Positions 51,056 to 60,930 of a stretch of DNA of 64,000 nt are shown in pieces (position 1 is the first letter of the stretch; every line of letters begins with the position of its first letter). Origin of the DNA: Guptibacillus spartinae (GTDB lineage: Bacteria > Bacillota > Bacilli > Bacillales > Guptibacillaceae); NCBI RefSeq assembly GCF_028610625.1, contig NZ_JAQQWU010000011.1, positions 1 through 64,000 of the forward strand. The letters are read 5' to 3'. The notes under the pieces are model-generated. The model saw only the letters and a program-made list of their open reading frames with translations, ran no database searches and was not told the DNA's origin. Made by a program: the position numbers and the translations under genes.

Positions 51056-54000
51056 GAGCCTCATCCTTTTTTATTTGTATCCTTGATCGCTTGTTTAGAG
51101 CGTATTGAAGAATAATCAGAACGATCAAAATACCGGATAAAATCATCGCGCCTTCTGAAAAGAGCGTTTGAGTACTGTTCTGGATAGACATATACACGCG
51201 AGACATTGGGTCAGTAAAGCTAAAGTTTGGTGTTGAAAGAGCAAGTAAAGGCGTGACAAACAAAGCGACGAGGCCAACGGTAACAAGCCATCCGATTAAA
51301 TGGTGACTCATAAAGGCTACGCGAATGAACGCTGCACAACTTAATAATAGTAAGATTGTAAAGATGGTCCATTCCATCGAACGATCGTTTCCTAATGGAT
51401 AAATCGATAAACTGTAGAGGCTAATCACAAGCCCTACAATACTAGTAAGCATTAAAAATAAAATACTTTGTAACCACCATGGACCATGCTGGAAATAGTA
51501 GCTTGCATAACCAATTAACAAGCTGCTTAAGAGAATAATGAATAAAATAACAACAGGTGGAAGGTTTGTGTCTTTCTTGTCGGTAAAGACGCTTCCTGTG
51601 ACATCAATTGGGGTAGCAAGAAAATCATAGACATAATCATTGGATTGACCATCTACAAAGGCATTCCCCATAACGTTAAAGACGTCATCGCGGATCATAA
51701 GGGTAGAAGCTACGTTCGTTTCCCACTTGTTGTTTAGCGTGTTGGCATCTGTTTGCACTTCAGCTACTCTAGATTGGAGTTCATCTGTGTACGATAATAT
51801 CTCAGATTGACTATCTTCAATTGAATCCATCCAATTATATAACGATCCCATTTGGCTCTTCACCTGATCGTGATTACTCATAATTTGTGTTCCCTGTGCA
51901 GATTCGTCAGGTGATTGCTGCTGAGCCTGTTGCATTTGATTTAGAACATTGTCAGCTTCTTCTTCAATGCCATTCAAGCTTTCAAGCAATTTTGTTTGCT
52001 GTGTGTCGAGGACATTTTTATAGTCTGCTAAAAAGACAGTAAAATCATCCTGTAGTGTCGTGAGAGCATCGCTTGTTTTCGGTACCTGAGTACCAACTGC
52101 ATCCCATTGACCTTCTTCTTTATTCGTTAGTTCTAACATGCTATTGACTTCTTCACGAAGGTCATTGTCTTGCAGAACAGTTTCCTTCACTTTGTTCTTG
52201 GAAAGCATGCTATTAAGCGTTGCCTCGTAACGATCTAAATAGGCGTAATATTGAAGAACATCCGTTAAGTTTGCCCCTTTAATGGGACGTTGGAAATAGA
52301 CCGATAACGAATCTTTTCTAGCTTGTGATAAAGCAGGTGATGCTAGTATTGCGTTTTCTTTCTCGTTAATTCCTTCGGAGATTCGATAAATTTTATCAGA
52401 TACCATTACAAGCAAGTCTTTTAGTTCAGTATTGGATTCTTTTAACACGTCAACTTGTTCCATTAACGTTTCTTTTTGAGACGAGAGCGTTTCATTTTCT
52501 TGCGTTAGCTTCTCGACTTCCTTTGTTAGTTCTTCAATTTGTTTCAGTAAACTTTTATTCTCTGTCGTTAGTGTTTCAATGAGCTTCTTTAATTCTTCTA
52601 ATTCACCATCAAGTGGATTTTCGCCGCCTTCTTTAGCAAGCAGCTGTTGTTCAGTTTGCTTTATACGGTCATTAAGAGTTAGAAGTTTAGTTGATGCTGT
52701 TTGCAAGTCTTCTACTTTAGGCTCCTCAAGCGAAATTAGCGTCTCTTGGAGCGTTACAATTTCTTGAGCAATGGCTAATAGTTCGTTCCGTTCTGCACTT
52801 AAATCAACTGGGGTAGGACCGTTTGTTTCTCCCTCTTCATCAATCACAGGAGGCTCTTCATCCTGTAAGCTTTTTAGAAGTTTCATAAGGTCTTCAGTTG
52901 GATCTTCTTCTTCACCCGGATCTTCTGGATCACCCGGTTCTTCTGGATCTTCAGGTACTTCTGGAAGTTCAGGATCATCGGGAATAACAATCTCATCTCC
53001 ATCACCGAGCTTATTACTTAGCGTTGCGATTTCACCTTCTAGTTCATTTAAAATCATTGAATCTTTTAGCTGCTGATAGTAATTAAGAATACGTTCTTGT
53101 AGGGTATAGAAATCATTAACCTGACGCTCAACTTGGTTATATCGAAGCTCTTTTAGACCAGCAAACATTTCTTGCTGCTGAATCATTTGATTTTCAACTT
53201 GAGACATGTTTTCAAGAACGCTCTCAGACTTACCTTCAAACAATTCTTTGTTGTTCCTAAACATAGGCTGAGGCATTTCAGTCGCCTGTGATATGGAAGC
53301 GACTGAATCGGCTTGAATTTGTTCGAGAATTTCTTGTTGCTTCTGCTGATATTCGCGATAGTCATTTGTATAAGTAACAAAGTTTGTTAGATTTTCTTGA
53401 AAGCCTTCCATTGTATCGGTTTGATCTGCTGCACGTTCCTCAGCATTTTTTGAAGTTGATTGTAGAGTGGCAAGCATTGAAACTTGTTGCTCCATCTGCT
53501 GAGCTAAATCTTTGGAACTAGGTGTATAAAAGGAAAGCATCGTTTGCTGGAAAGCTTTTTCTTTCTCTACGATTTGATCAAATTCTTGTTGGATGTTCAC
53601 GAGATCATTTGAGACGTAGTTCCAATAAAGAGAAGACATCTTCGTATTGACACGATTTGTTGCTTGTTCAAGTTCAAGCAATACTTTCTCTTTATTAATA
53701 GCGTTTAGTTGATTTTGTACAGTGTATTCTAATTTTGTTTGCTCAGGCTGGTTTTCATCGTACGTTAGAATCTTCTCAGAAAAAGTGGAAGGGATGTACA
53801 CAACGGCATCGTACTTTTGGTTGTTTAAACCATTTTCTCCCGCACTGCGTCCAACGACTTCCCAATTGTATTCCGATTCAGACTTAAGAAGTGGAGGGAC
53901 GTCATTTCCAAATTTTACGGTTTCATCGTCTTCTTCGGTTCCGGTATCTTCATTAATGACAGCAATGGTTTTCGTCGCACTCTCTTTCGTTTTCATTGGA

Positions 54001-54092
54001 TTTTCTCCAATCGAAGTAAAGTAAATGAGTGGAAGAACTAATATGATCGCTGTCACGAGTATGAGTTTAAAGATGCTTTTTTTCTCTTTCAC
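51045..54092 (-). CDS. esaA: T7SS membrane protein EsaA (YueB type)
   Basis: A 1015-residue protein with one N-terminal helix (about 9-29), a very long extracellular region of coiled coils, and five or six C-terminal helices (about 820-1000). The opening TIAVINEDTGTEE and WEVVGRSAGENGL are typical of the YhgE/Pip-like EsaA group. A Pro/Glu/Asp-rich stretch (about 370-400; repeated P-x-D/E-P units) interrupts the coils. B. subtilis YueB projects through the wall and is the receptor of phage SPP1. The start is GTG 54092, overlapping essC by four bases, with GGAAGG upstream. It is part of the secretion channel complex. Confidence 0.9.
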   Translation of the reverse strand: MKEKKSIFKLILVTAIILVLPLIYFTSIGENPMKTKESATKTIAVINEDTGTEEDDETVKFGNDVPPLLKSESEYNWEVVGRSAGENGLNNQKYDAVVYIPSTFSEKILTYDENQPEQTKLEYTVQNQLNAINKEKVLLELEQATNRVNTKMSSLYWNYVSNDLVNIQQEFDQIVEKEKAFQQTMLSFYTPSSKDLAQQMEQQVSMLATLQSTSKNAEERAADQTDTMEGFQENLTNFVTYTNDYREYQQKQQEILEQIQADSVASISQATEMPQPMFRNNKELFEGKSESVLENMSQVENQMIQQQEMFAGLKELRYNQVERQVNDFYTLQERILNYYQQLKDSMILNELEGEIATLSNKLGDGDEIVIPDDPELPEVPEDPEEPGDPEDPGEEEDPTEDLMKLLKSLQDEEPPVIDEEGETNGPTPVDLSAERNELLAIAQEIVTLQETLISLEEPKVEDLQTASTKLLTLNDRIKQTEQQLLAKEGGENPLDGELEELKKLIETLTTENKSLLKQIEELTKEVEKLTQENETLSSQKETLMEQVDVLKESNTELKDLLVMVSDKIYRISEGINEKENAILASPALSQARKDSLSVYFQRPIKGANLTDVLQYYAYLDRYEATLNSMLSKNKVKETVLQDNDLREEVNSMLELTNKEEGQWDAVGTQVPKTSDALTTLQDDFTVFLADYKNVLDTQQTKLLESLNGIEEEADNVLNQMQQAQQQSPDESAQGTQIMSNHDQVKSQMGSLYNWMDSIEDSQSEILSYTDELQSRVAEVQTDANTLNNKWETNVASTLMIRDDVFNVMGNAFVDGQSNDYVYDFLATPIDVTGSVFTDKKDTNLPPVVILFIILLSSLLIGYASYYFQHGPWWLQSILFLMLTSIVGLVISLYSLSIYPLGNDRSMEWTIFTILLLLSCAAFIRVAFMSHHLIGWLVTVGLVALFVTPLLALSTPNFSFTDPMSRVYMSIQNSTQTLFSEGAMILSGILIVLIILQYALNKRSRIQIKKDEAHEA

Positions 54093-57000
54093 GCATGTAC
54101 CTTCCTTTCTATTTGCACAAGTGGTACCTGAATTTTCTGTGCGCTTTCACTTTGCACATAATAAGCAAACCCAGCTTTAATATCTGGCTCTTTCCGATCA
54201 AAAGGAAGATTGATAAGAGTTTGATCGGATTTCTTCATTAATAAAATGATTTGGCGAACTTGTTTTAATTCAACTGTTAGCGGGTCATAACCTTTTGTTA
54301 ATTCGTTGCTACTCCCAGATGCTACAATACTTAAGCCTAAATGACTGTAGTTCTTCATCATAGATGTGATTTGATCCTGGAGGACAGATCCGATTGTTTG
54401 AGAAAAACGGCCATATCCATCTATGAAGAGGAGTATCCTCGAAAATGTAGGGAGCGGCTCATTGTTATTCATACTTTCAGAATAGGAATTTTCTCGAGAT
54501 TTAAATTCTGTTAAGACATCTTCGAGCCATTCTTCAACTTGTTCCTTCGTTTCTAGATAAGTTGTTTTCTCTTCGTCTTTTAAATGAAAAAGCCCACGAT
54601 CAATTGAATCAAATACGGCTATACGATTTTCTTCTTGCTGTATTGCTTGCTGTGTAAGTAGACGCATGATATTCGTCTTTCCTTTTTGGGCCTGTCCAAG
54701 CACGAGGCAATGGGAGGTCTGAGCAAAAGAGAGAGAAACAGGCTTTACCGTTTCTTCATGCAATCCAATTGGATAAGCGCTTTTGGACGATGCTGGAATA
54801 TACGTTTTGAACGTTTTAAAAGTAAGTTCTGTAGGCAACATTGGAATGGCTTCTGGTTTGTTTGCATCATGATAGTTCTCTTGAAGCATCTGGACTTCAT
54901 CTTTTAAGGATGCAAGCTGTTCGTAATCATCTTCGCCTTTAGTAGGTAACACAATTTGACCAAAATGTGTTTTCTCTTTCTTCATAATGGCTCTACCTGG
55001 AATAGCTTCAGGAGCAAAAGGAATTCTTCCAAGAATGGTGTAAGCTTCTGAGTTATCTAATAAATAATGAACAATTTTTGTTTTTAGATTATTCATAAGC
55101 GCCTGACGTACAGAGTTGAGTCGGGTTGCACTTAAGATGAGATAAATACCAAGCGACTGCCCATCTCGTGCAAATTGCGTGAATATCGGATCAAGATCCA
55201 TCAACTCTTCCTTAACGAGGTCATAGTTATCAATTGTAATGAAGAGAAGAGGAAGAGGCTTTTCATTAAGTCGATTGTACATTGTAATCGAGCTAACTTC
55301 TTCACGCTGAAAGAGTCGTTTCCGCCTTGAAAATTCTTCTTGAATAAATTTAAGTAATTTATTTAGTTTCTTCTCTTCATCGATTAAGAAGTAGTCGCCA
55401 GTATGAGGCAAATTCTTAATTGATAATAAACCACCGTTTCCGAAATCCAGGATGTAAAATTGTGCTTCCTCAGGCGTATTGGTAGAGGCGATCCCCATAA
55501 GTAACGTTAAAATCGTTTGCGTTTTTCCAAATCCTGATGACCCAAATATACCTACGTTCCCATCTTTGATTAATTCATAATCATACGGAGACTGAGATTG
55601 TTTTTCTGGTTCATCTAATAAAGCGAGTGATATGCTTTGTTTGTCAGAGTTAAAATCATGACGATACAAACGTTTCTCCAGTGGTGGAAGCCATGGACTC
55701 GATAGCCTTCTAACGCCAAGCTCTCGCTGAACATCTACAATTTTATCTACAATAACCTCAATTTCACTTTGCTTCTTTTTCTTACTTTCTTTTGAAGAAG
55801 AAAGTTCTGATAGTGGGACGAGGCCAAGATCCGTTACTAATGCAACTTCATCTTCCATATCTGAAGTATCTTCCATATATGTCGCTCGGCTATAGGCAGA
55901 TTGGAATAAGTCATAAACTTCGTTGTTCCCAACCTGTAAGTAAGCTCGACCTGTAACGGTAAGTGATGCCGCATCACCATTTTTTAAGATTTCACGACTA
56001 TCTTCAACATTCTGTACTTTTAGTGCAACTCTAAATCGAGCGTTACTCCAAATCTGATTATCAATGACACCACCAGGTTTTTGCGTGGCAAGAATGAGAT
56101 GAACGCCTAAACTCCGGCCAATTCGAGCTGCGCTGACAAGCTCTTTAATGAACTCAGGTTCTTCTGTTTTTAATTCAGCGAATTCGTCTGAAATTAAGAA
56201 GAGATGAGGCATCGGTTCATCTGCTACACCATTTTTATAAAGGACTGTATAGTCGTTTATGTGACTCACTTCATACTGATCAAAAATCGTTTGTCGTTTC
56301 TTTAATTCGCTTTTAATGGAAGCGAGTGCACGGGTACTAAAATTTTCACTTCCTTCGATATTTGTAATTGTTCCTAGCAGGTGAGGAATTTGTTTAAATG
56401 GCTGAGCCATTCCGCCACCCTTATAGTCAATTAATAGAAATGCCACTTCATGTGGATGGTAATGAACCGCAAGTGAAAGAATGTATGTTTGCAAAAATTC
56501 ACTTTTACCAGACCCAGTTGTTCCGGCAAGTAAGCCGTGGGGGCCATGGGCTTTTTCATGGAGATTTAATTCCACAACATCCTGTCGTCCTTTAAGTCCT
56601 ACTGGGGCTGCAAGCGACTTCGAGGACTGATTTGTCACCCAGTTAGTTGAAATAGGTAACTCGTCAATATCCTCCAAATTCAGCATTTGTAAGAAGGAAA
56701 CTTTATCAGGAATAGAATTCGTAATGCCTCGCTGGTGATTAAGTGTTCTTAGCATTCGAGAAAAATGTTCATTGTTATGTTGTTTGTGATGGTCAAGTTC
56801 AAATGAAATTTCAGCTGCTTTTTTCTCTTGAATAAGAATATCACCTTCGTTTTTGTTGATGTAGCGAATGAGCGTATGAATATGATCGGAGAGGCTCTCT
56901 TTTGCTTCCGCAACAAAAATTGTAGAAAGGCCGAGATGCGTATGTTCATTTTCTAGATACTCTAAAATGACATGGTCTGAGATTAAGTTGTGATTCGAAA

Positions 57001-58540
57001 CAACAAATACGTAATGTGGTGAAAAGCGTAGCTTTTCTTTATCTTCTTCTAAATCCCGTTCACGTATCATTTCATAAATTGATGATAGGAGCTGATCTCG
57101 GGTTTGCTCATTATATATAAACCCTTTTGAAAATGATCCAGGCATTTGAAAGTGCGGTAACCATTTCATCCATTCCCATTCGGCATATTCTTCCTCATGA
57201 AAAATGAAGACAAACCGAACGTCATGATAGCTATGAAAAAAGGCGAGCTGTCCAATGATTTGATGGAGTTCATTCTTTACAACAGATTCTTTTCCAATTA
57301 GACCAATTGCACCTTGAAATAAGTTTGCGGTAATCGGAAGCGAATGCAGTTCATTATAAACTTGTTTCAGATTCTGTGATTCTTCCAATAGCTCATCCAT
57401 TTCTCGTGTGGACATATCTGCTGAATTAACCGAAATTTTATAGCTTGCCGGAACCGTTCCAGTTCCTAGACGAAATTGAAGGAAATCCGGGCTTTCAAGG
57501 TTACGCTCCCATAAGCGATCGGCCACTTGCTCTGTTAAATATTTCATATGCTCAAAACTAGGGAAGTGGAACGTAAGCACTTTACGTTGCTTTTGAGCCA
57601 ATTCATGCAGTTCGTGTCGTTTATCTTCAAGATATCTTTTGTAGATTCGTTTCTTTCGTGCTTTTGCTTTCTTTTGATGACTTTTATCTTTGAAATATTG
57701 CACAGTTGAGGTAACAAGTGTGGTTGCAAACATCACTACAGAAATCAGAATAAAGATTCCCCTAGGAATAAGAATGGCGACTAACCCCATCACGATCAAC
57801 ATCATTAAAGGTGGAAGGATAATCATCCATAAGCTTCGATTGTTTCGATCCGACTCCTGAGTAGGGAAGGAAAGATCAATCTTTTCCTCAGGTAGTTCAT
57901 ACATCATCCTTGGTGTGCGACGATAATTCGGATATTTTTTCTTCATTTCTGAAGAAGGGATGGAAGCCTTTGGTAGAGAGGTTTCAAATCCTATTGGACT
58001 AAATATTTCAATCATATCTTCAGCTAGTAACGATACTGACATCATCTCAAAGAAAAGCACATCGCCGATCTGAAAGGTTGATTTGCTATGTAAGTGGGAA
58101 CCATTTTGGTAAGCGGTTGTCTTACTTGAGGCGTTAACCGTCCAATCCTTCCTATCGCGGAAAAGGGTTAGGCTAACGTCCTCTGGAAGGTGCTTCAATT
58201 GAACCTCAGATAAAGCTTTAGAAAAAGTAATTTCTGTTTGGTCACCAACATAATAGACATGCTTCGTTGCTTTCGGTGTGATCATAATTGCAATTTCTTC
58301 ATCGCCTAGTTGAAAGGTGGCACGCTCGTTTAGGGTGATTGTCATCAGTTCGTGGCTATCTTTAAATAACTGGTAGTTTTGATCACTATACTTAATAGAG
58401 TAGACATGTTCATCCAATTTGGAAGAAGGAATAGTAAATGAGTGATTAATATTTGCACCGATTGTAATCGGGTGGTTTGACTCCCTATCTAGTTCCATCG
58501 TTTGATACGTATCACGAAAGAATACCCATACTTGTTCCAT
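54089..58540 (-). CDS. essC: T7SS motor ATPase EssC (YukB type)
   Basis: A 1483-residue FtsK/SpoIIIE-type motor, the energy source and substrate receptor of the system. Order: two FHA-like domains (about 1-190), two membrane helices (about 235-275), then three ATPase domains. Walker A motifs are TTGSGKSEF (about 675), SSGFGKTQT (about 1002) and AQKGKTNI (about 1283); the first has Walker B FLISDEFAELK. The second and third are less canonical, as usual in EssC. The C-terminal end, which determines substrate choice in Staphylococcus, is VQSESAQKIQVPLVQIERKV. Full length in one gene, not split as in yukBA annotations. ATG 58540. Confidence 0.95.
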   Translation of the reverse strand: MEQVWVFFRDTYQTMELDRESNHPITIGANINHSFTIPSSKLDEHVYSIKYSDQNYQLFKDSHELMTITLNERATFQLGDEEIAIMITPKATKHVYYVGDQTEITFSKALSEVQLKHLPEDVSLTLFRDRKDWTVNASSKTTAYQNGSHLHSKSTFQIGDVLFFEMMSVSLLAEDMIEIFSPIGFETSLPKASIPSSEMKKKYPNYRRTPRMMYELPEEKIDLSFPTQESDRNNRSLWMIILPPLMMLIVMGLVAILIPRGIFILISVVMFATTLVTSTVQYFKDKSHQKKAKARKKRIYKRYLEDKRHELHELAQKQRKVLTFHFPSFEHMKYLTEQVADRLWERNLESPDFLQFRLGTGTVPASYKISVNSADMSTREMDELLEESQNLKQVYNELHSLPITANLFQGAIGLIGKESVVKNELHQIIGQLAFFHSYHDVRFVFIFHEEEYAEWEWMKWLPHFQMPGSFSKGFIYNEQTRDQLLSSIYEMIRERDLEEDKEKLRFSPHYVFVVSNHNLISDHVILEYLENEHTHLGLSTIFVAEAKESLSDHIHTLIRYINKNEGDILIQEKKAAEISFELDHHKQHNNEHFSRMLRTLNHQRGITNSIPDKVSFLQMLNLEDIDELPISTNWVTNQSSKSLAAPVGLKGRQDVVELNLHEKAHGPHGLLAGTTGSGKSEFLQTYILSLAVHYHPHEVAFLLIDYKGGGMAQPFKQIPHLLGTITNIEGSENFSTRALASIKSELKKRQTIFDQYEVSHINDYTVLYKNGVADEPMPHLFLISDEFAELKTEEPEFIKELVSAARIGRSLGVHLILATQKPGGVIDNQIWSNARFRVALKVQNVEDSREILKNGDAASLTVTGRAYLQVGNNEVYDLFQSAYSRATYMEDTSDMEDEVALVTDLGLVPLSELSSSKESKKKKQSEIEVIVDKIVDVQRELGVRRLSSPWLPPLEKRLYRHDFNSDKQSISLALLDEPEKQSQSPYDYELIKDGNVGIFGSSGFGKTQTILTLLMGIASTNTPEEAQFYILDFGNGGLLSIKNLPHTGDYFLIDEEKKLNKLLKFIQEEFSRRKRLFQREEVSSITMYNRLNEKPLPLLFITIDNYDLVKEELMDLDPIFTQFARDGQSLGIYLILSATRLNSVRQALMNNLKTKIVHYLLDNSEAYTILGRIPFAPEAIPGRAIMKKEKTHFGQIVLPTKGEDDYEQLASLKDEVQMLQENYHDANKPEAIPMLPTELTFKTFKTYIPASSKSAYPIGLHEETVKPVSLSFAQTSHCLVLGQAQKGKTNIMRLLTQQAIQQEENRIAVFDSIDRGLFHLKDEEKTTYLETKEQVEEWLEDVLTEFKSRENSYSESMNNNEPLPTFSRILLFIDGYGRFSQTIGSVLQDQITSMMKNYSHLGLSIVASGSSNELTKGYDPLTVELKQVRQIILLMKKSDQTLINLPFDRKEPDIKAGFAYYVQSESAQKIQVPLVQIERKVHA

Positions 58541-58555
58541 TCGTTCACCTCCAAT

Positions 58556-59824
58556 CTACTTCTCTTCTTTTTTCTGTTCATCTTGCTTTTTTTCATCTTG
58601 TACGTCCACATTATTTGTCTCTTCCTGATTTGTTTTTTCCTGCTCTTTTTGTTCTTCTTCCTGCTGTTTTTTTATTTCGGCTTCATATTCTTCAAATTCT
58701 TGCTCTAACTCATTGATCATTTGCTGTTTCTTCTCGCTCACTAGGTCTGAGTCTGCTTTTACCTGTTCTTTACGCTTTAGAATGCCATACATGAGTAAAT
58801 CACGATCCTCGAGATACCGAGCGATTTCTAAAGCTTGTTCTGCTTCGCCTCGCCCAATATGAATCCAATACGCGTAGTACTTCGGATCAGACTGGAGAGA
58901 GATTGTATTCCGGACACTCTCTTTTTGCTCATCCGTTAAAGATTCATTAATGATGTAGGAGAGGGCAAGCTGATATTGCGTCACCTTAGGAATATCATCA
59001 ATCTCATAAGACTGAAGCGAATTGACCACTTCGCTGTACTCATTTGTTAAAAAGTTTTCTTGTGCTTGAACGATATTCTCCTGCTTTGGTTGAAGTAGAA
59101 ATAACGAGTAAAGGGAGTAAAGTAAAGCAGGTAATAAGCAAATTGATACACCTAAAAGGAGATATCGACTTGTTTTCCATTTCTTTTTCTTCACTTTAAT
59201 AAATTCAGATTCTTTCGTATGTAAGTGATCAATCTGTGATTGTATGATTGGGTGAAGCTCATGAAGGGTTTTGGCTTGAAGCACTTGTTTTAGTTCTTTT
59301 GATAGTGTAAGCGTGTCCGAATAATATAGGTATTGTTCAAATGATTGCGCTGGATTTATCATTGCGGCAACGGTCGCTCGGGTTTCTTTCAGAACACGTT
59401 CGGGATCGGTTTCATATGGAGGAAGGCTTTCTTTTACACCAAAATGAAGAAAATATGGTGTTAATCCCTGATCCAGGACCAGATTTTCTGGACAAACAAT
59501 CAAGTTTAAACGTGTATAGCGGTGATCCTTCACTTTTTGAACGAGTTGATAGGCACTTGCAAGGCGGTCACTCTCGTTCATTTCTTTCAACCGGTCTGGA
59601 AGTGTAGTAATTGAAGGCGAAAGCGTGTGCTGAATGCTTACTTCATCTTCATTTATATCGATTGTTTTGGGAATTCCAGTATCCATCTCGCTTAGGAAAT
59701 GAATTTCTGCTAATTCATCAAATTTAATTTTTTCTTTCTGAAAAAGAAAAGTGATAGCTTCTTTTTCATGTATGATCTTTGCATCTATTTGGCTTTCAAG
59801 ATAAGGTTCCATTTGAGTTGACAT
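58556..59824 (-). CDS. essB: T7SS membrane protein EssB (YukC type)
   Basis: A 422-residue bitopic protein. The cytoplasmic N-terminal half (about 1-205) is a pseudokinase fold (LIVCPENLVLDQGLTPYFLHFGVKESLPP). One membrane helix follows (YLLLGVSICLLPALLYSLYSLFL, about 217-240), then an extracellular helical domain and a Glu/Gln/Lys-rich C-terminal tail of about 60 residues. It links the cytoplasmic and surface parts of the machine. ATG 59824 is chosen because GAAGGAGATCACTGCC precedes it. It follows esaB after 14 bases and precedes essC by 15. Confidence 0.9.
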   Translation of the reverse strand: MSTQMEPYLESQIDAKIIHEKEAITFLFQKEKIKFDELAEIHFLSEMDTGIPKTIDINEDEVSIQHTLSPSITTLPDRLKEMNESDRLASAYQLVQKVKDHRYTRLNLIVCPENLVLDQGLTPYFLHFGVKESLPPYETDPERVLKETRATVAAMINPAQSFEQYLYYSDTLTLSKELKQVLQAKTLHELHPIIQSQIDHLHTKESEFIKVKKKKWKTSRYLLLGVSICLLPALLYSLYSLFLLQPKQENIVQAQENFLTNEYSEVVNSLQSYEIDDIPKVTQYQLALSYIINESLTDEQKESVRNTISLQSDPKYYAYWIHIGRGEAEQALEIARYLEDRDLLMYGILKRKEQVKADSDLVSEKKQQMINELEQEFEEYEAEIKKQQEEEQKEQEKTNQEETNNVDVQDEKKQDEQKKEEK

Positions 59825-59838
59825 GGCAGTGATCTCCT

Positions 59839-60090
59839 TCAAAGTATTTCAATACGATCTCCTGTCATAATTCCAGCATCAATCAAACGTTCATTAGCGG
59901 CTACAACTTTATGCTTATTCATAAGGCGGATCCATTGCGTCTGAAGAGGAGGAGTATCGATTTGTTCGGTTTGGCACACAATTTCTATAAGTTTTTTCAC
60001 TGAATGATAGTTTGATAGCCTGAGGTCAAGAAAACGACCTTTTTTATAACGTTGAAGATCAACAGTTACTTCAATATACATATTGTTCAC
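59839..60090 (-). CDS. esaB: T7SS ubiquitin-like protein EsaB (YukD type)
   Basis: An 83-residue ubiquitin-fold protein: YIEVTVDLQRYKKGRFLDLRLSNYHSVKKLIEI and the end IMTGDRIEIL. It acts in the cytoplasm as a small subunit required for secretion; unlike ubiquitin it is not conjugated and lacks a Gly-Gly tail. It lies second in the operon, as in B. subtilis. ATG 60090 follows TGAGGTGAACAAT. Confidence 0.95.
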   Translation of the reverse strand: MNNMYIEVTVDLQRYKKGRFLDLRLSNYHSVKKLIEIVCQTEQIDTPPLQTQWIRLMNKHKVVAANERLIDAGIMTGDRIEIL

Positions 60091-60137
60091 CTCATAAGGA
60101 AGGAGCGCCTAAGCGCTCCCGATCAATTCTTTGTCGC

Positions 60138-60431
60138 TTATCCGCGAATTTGATTAGCAATTTGGTTGTCAGCTTCATCAAGAGATCTAGCTGTACTTTT
60201 AAGCTGTGTAGAAACCTCTTCTAACAGTTGTTGCATTTGATGAAATGAAGGTTTAAGCGCTTCGTATTGTTCTTCGAAAGCACGACTTGATTCACCTTCC
60301 CACATTCCTTTAAGCTGACCCATAATTTCATTTAAGCTATTCACTTGTTCTCCAACTTTGTCTGATTCTGCTGAATAACGGTGAGACATACTTTCTAGTT
60401 CTTCTGGGGTTACTCGAATTTGTCCTGCCAT
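60138..60431 (-). CDS. esxA: WXG100 secreted protein EsxA (YukE)
   Basis: A 97-residue WXG100 protein, the main small substrate of the system. It is a helical hairpin with the central turn GMWEGESS (Trp-Glu-Gly) and a C-terminal YxxxD/E-like export tail (SLDEADNQIA). It starts IRVTPEELESMSHRYSAES, as usual for YukE. It dimerises and is exported with the help of EssC. ATG 60431 follows AAGAGGAGTGATTGTGA. First gene of the operon; its promoter lies within 60457-60500. Confidence 0.95.
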   Translation of the reverse strand: MAGQIRVTPEELESMSHRYSAESDKVGEQVNSLNEIMGQLKGMWEGESSRAFEEQYEALKPSFHQMQQLLEEVSTQLKSTARSLDEADNQIANQIRG

Positions 60432-60456
60432 TCACAATCACTCCTCTTAAATTAGT

Positions 60457-60548
60457 AATGTGTGCATTATACCTTTAGAAATGCATGAGTCTTTCCTATA
60501 TATAATTAGCATAATTTGTAATAACTTGATAGGATAAATGCACACATT
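60457..60548 (-). promoter_or_regulatory. esxA promoter with paired inverted repeat
   Basis: On the minus strand a perfect TATAAT (plus coordinates 60466-60471) lies about 35 bases before esxA; the -35 region is weak. The sequence AATGTGTGCATT (60457-60468) overlaps the -10 box and recurs as its exact reverse complement AATGCACACATT at 60537-60548, 68 bases upstream. This paired arrangement suggests a regulator binding both sites. The rest of 60549-60784 shows no feature. Confidence 0.45.
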
Positions 60549-60784
60549 GTCAAAAAATGAAACTTATATACTATGACATATTACCCCTTAATTCCCAGTT
60601 AATAAACATAAAAATGTAAATTATGGATTAATTTTATAAGATATGGAATAAGTAAATGTTCGATATGAATTAATTTTGAATTAAGAAAACAAAGAGGAAG
60701 CGCTTTATTTGTAACTTAAGGACTAGATATTAATAATTAAATTGATATCTAGTAACTTAAATAATTAGGGGAGAATACAATATA

Positions 60785-60818
60785 AAAACTACGCACTGAA
60801 AAATCCGAGCGTAGCTTT
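60785..60818 (-). terminator. possible terminator of the coat operon
   Basis: CTACGC and GCGTAG pair across a 14-nt loop, with A-run AAAAA on the plus-strand side giving a T tract on the minus strand, 110 bases after the cotX-like gene. Confidence 0.45.
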
Positions 60819-60930
60819 ATAAATTATTGAGCTTTTAATTTGATAGACTCATTGAAAACGATAATTGGTATCTTATATTCCGGGGAGTAATATCCGAACA
60901 CTTTAATGGAGTGTTAGATATGGATGCCAA

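Noticed and set aside
52771-53076. Ser/Gly-rich 101-codon frame opposite esaA
   Set aside because: It is the complement of the acidic proline-rich repeat of EsaA, so its repetitiveness has a simple cause.
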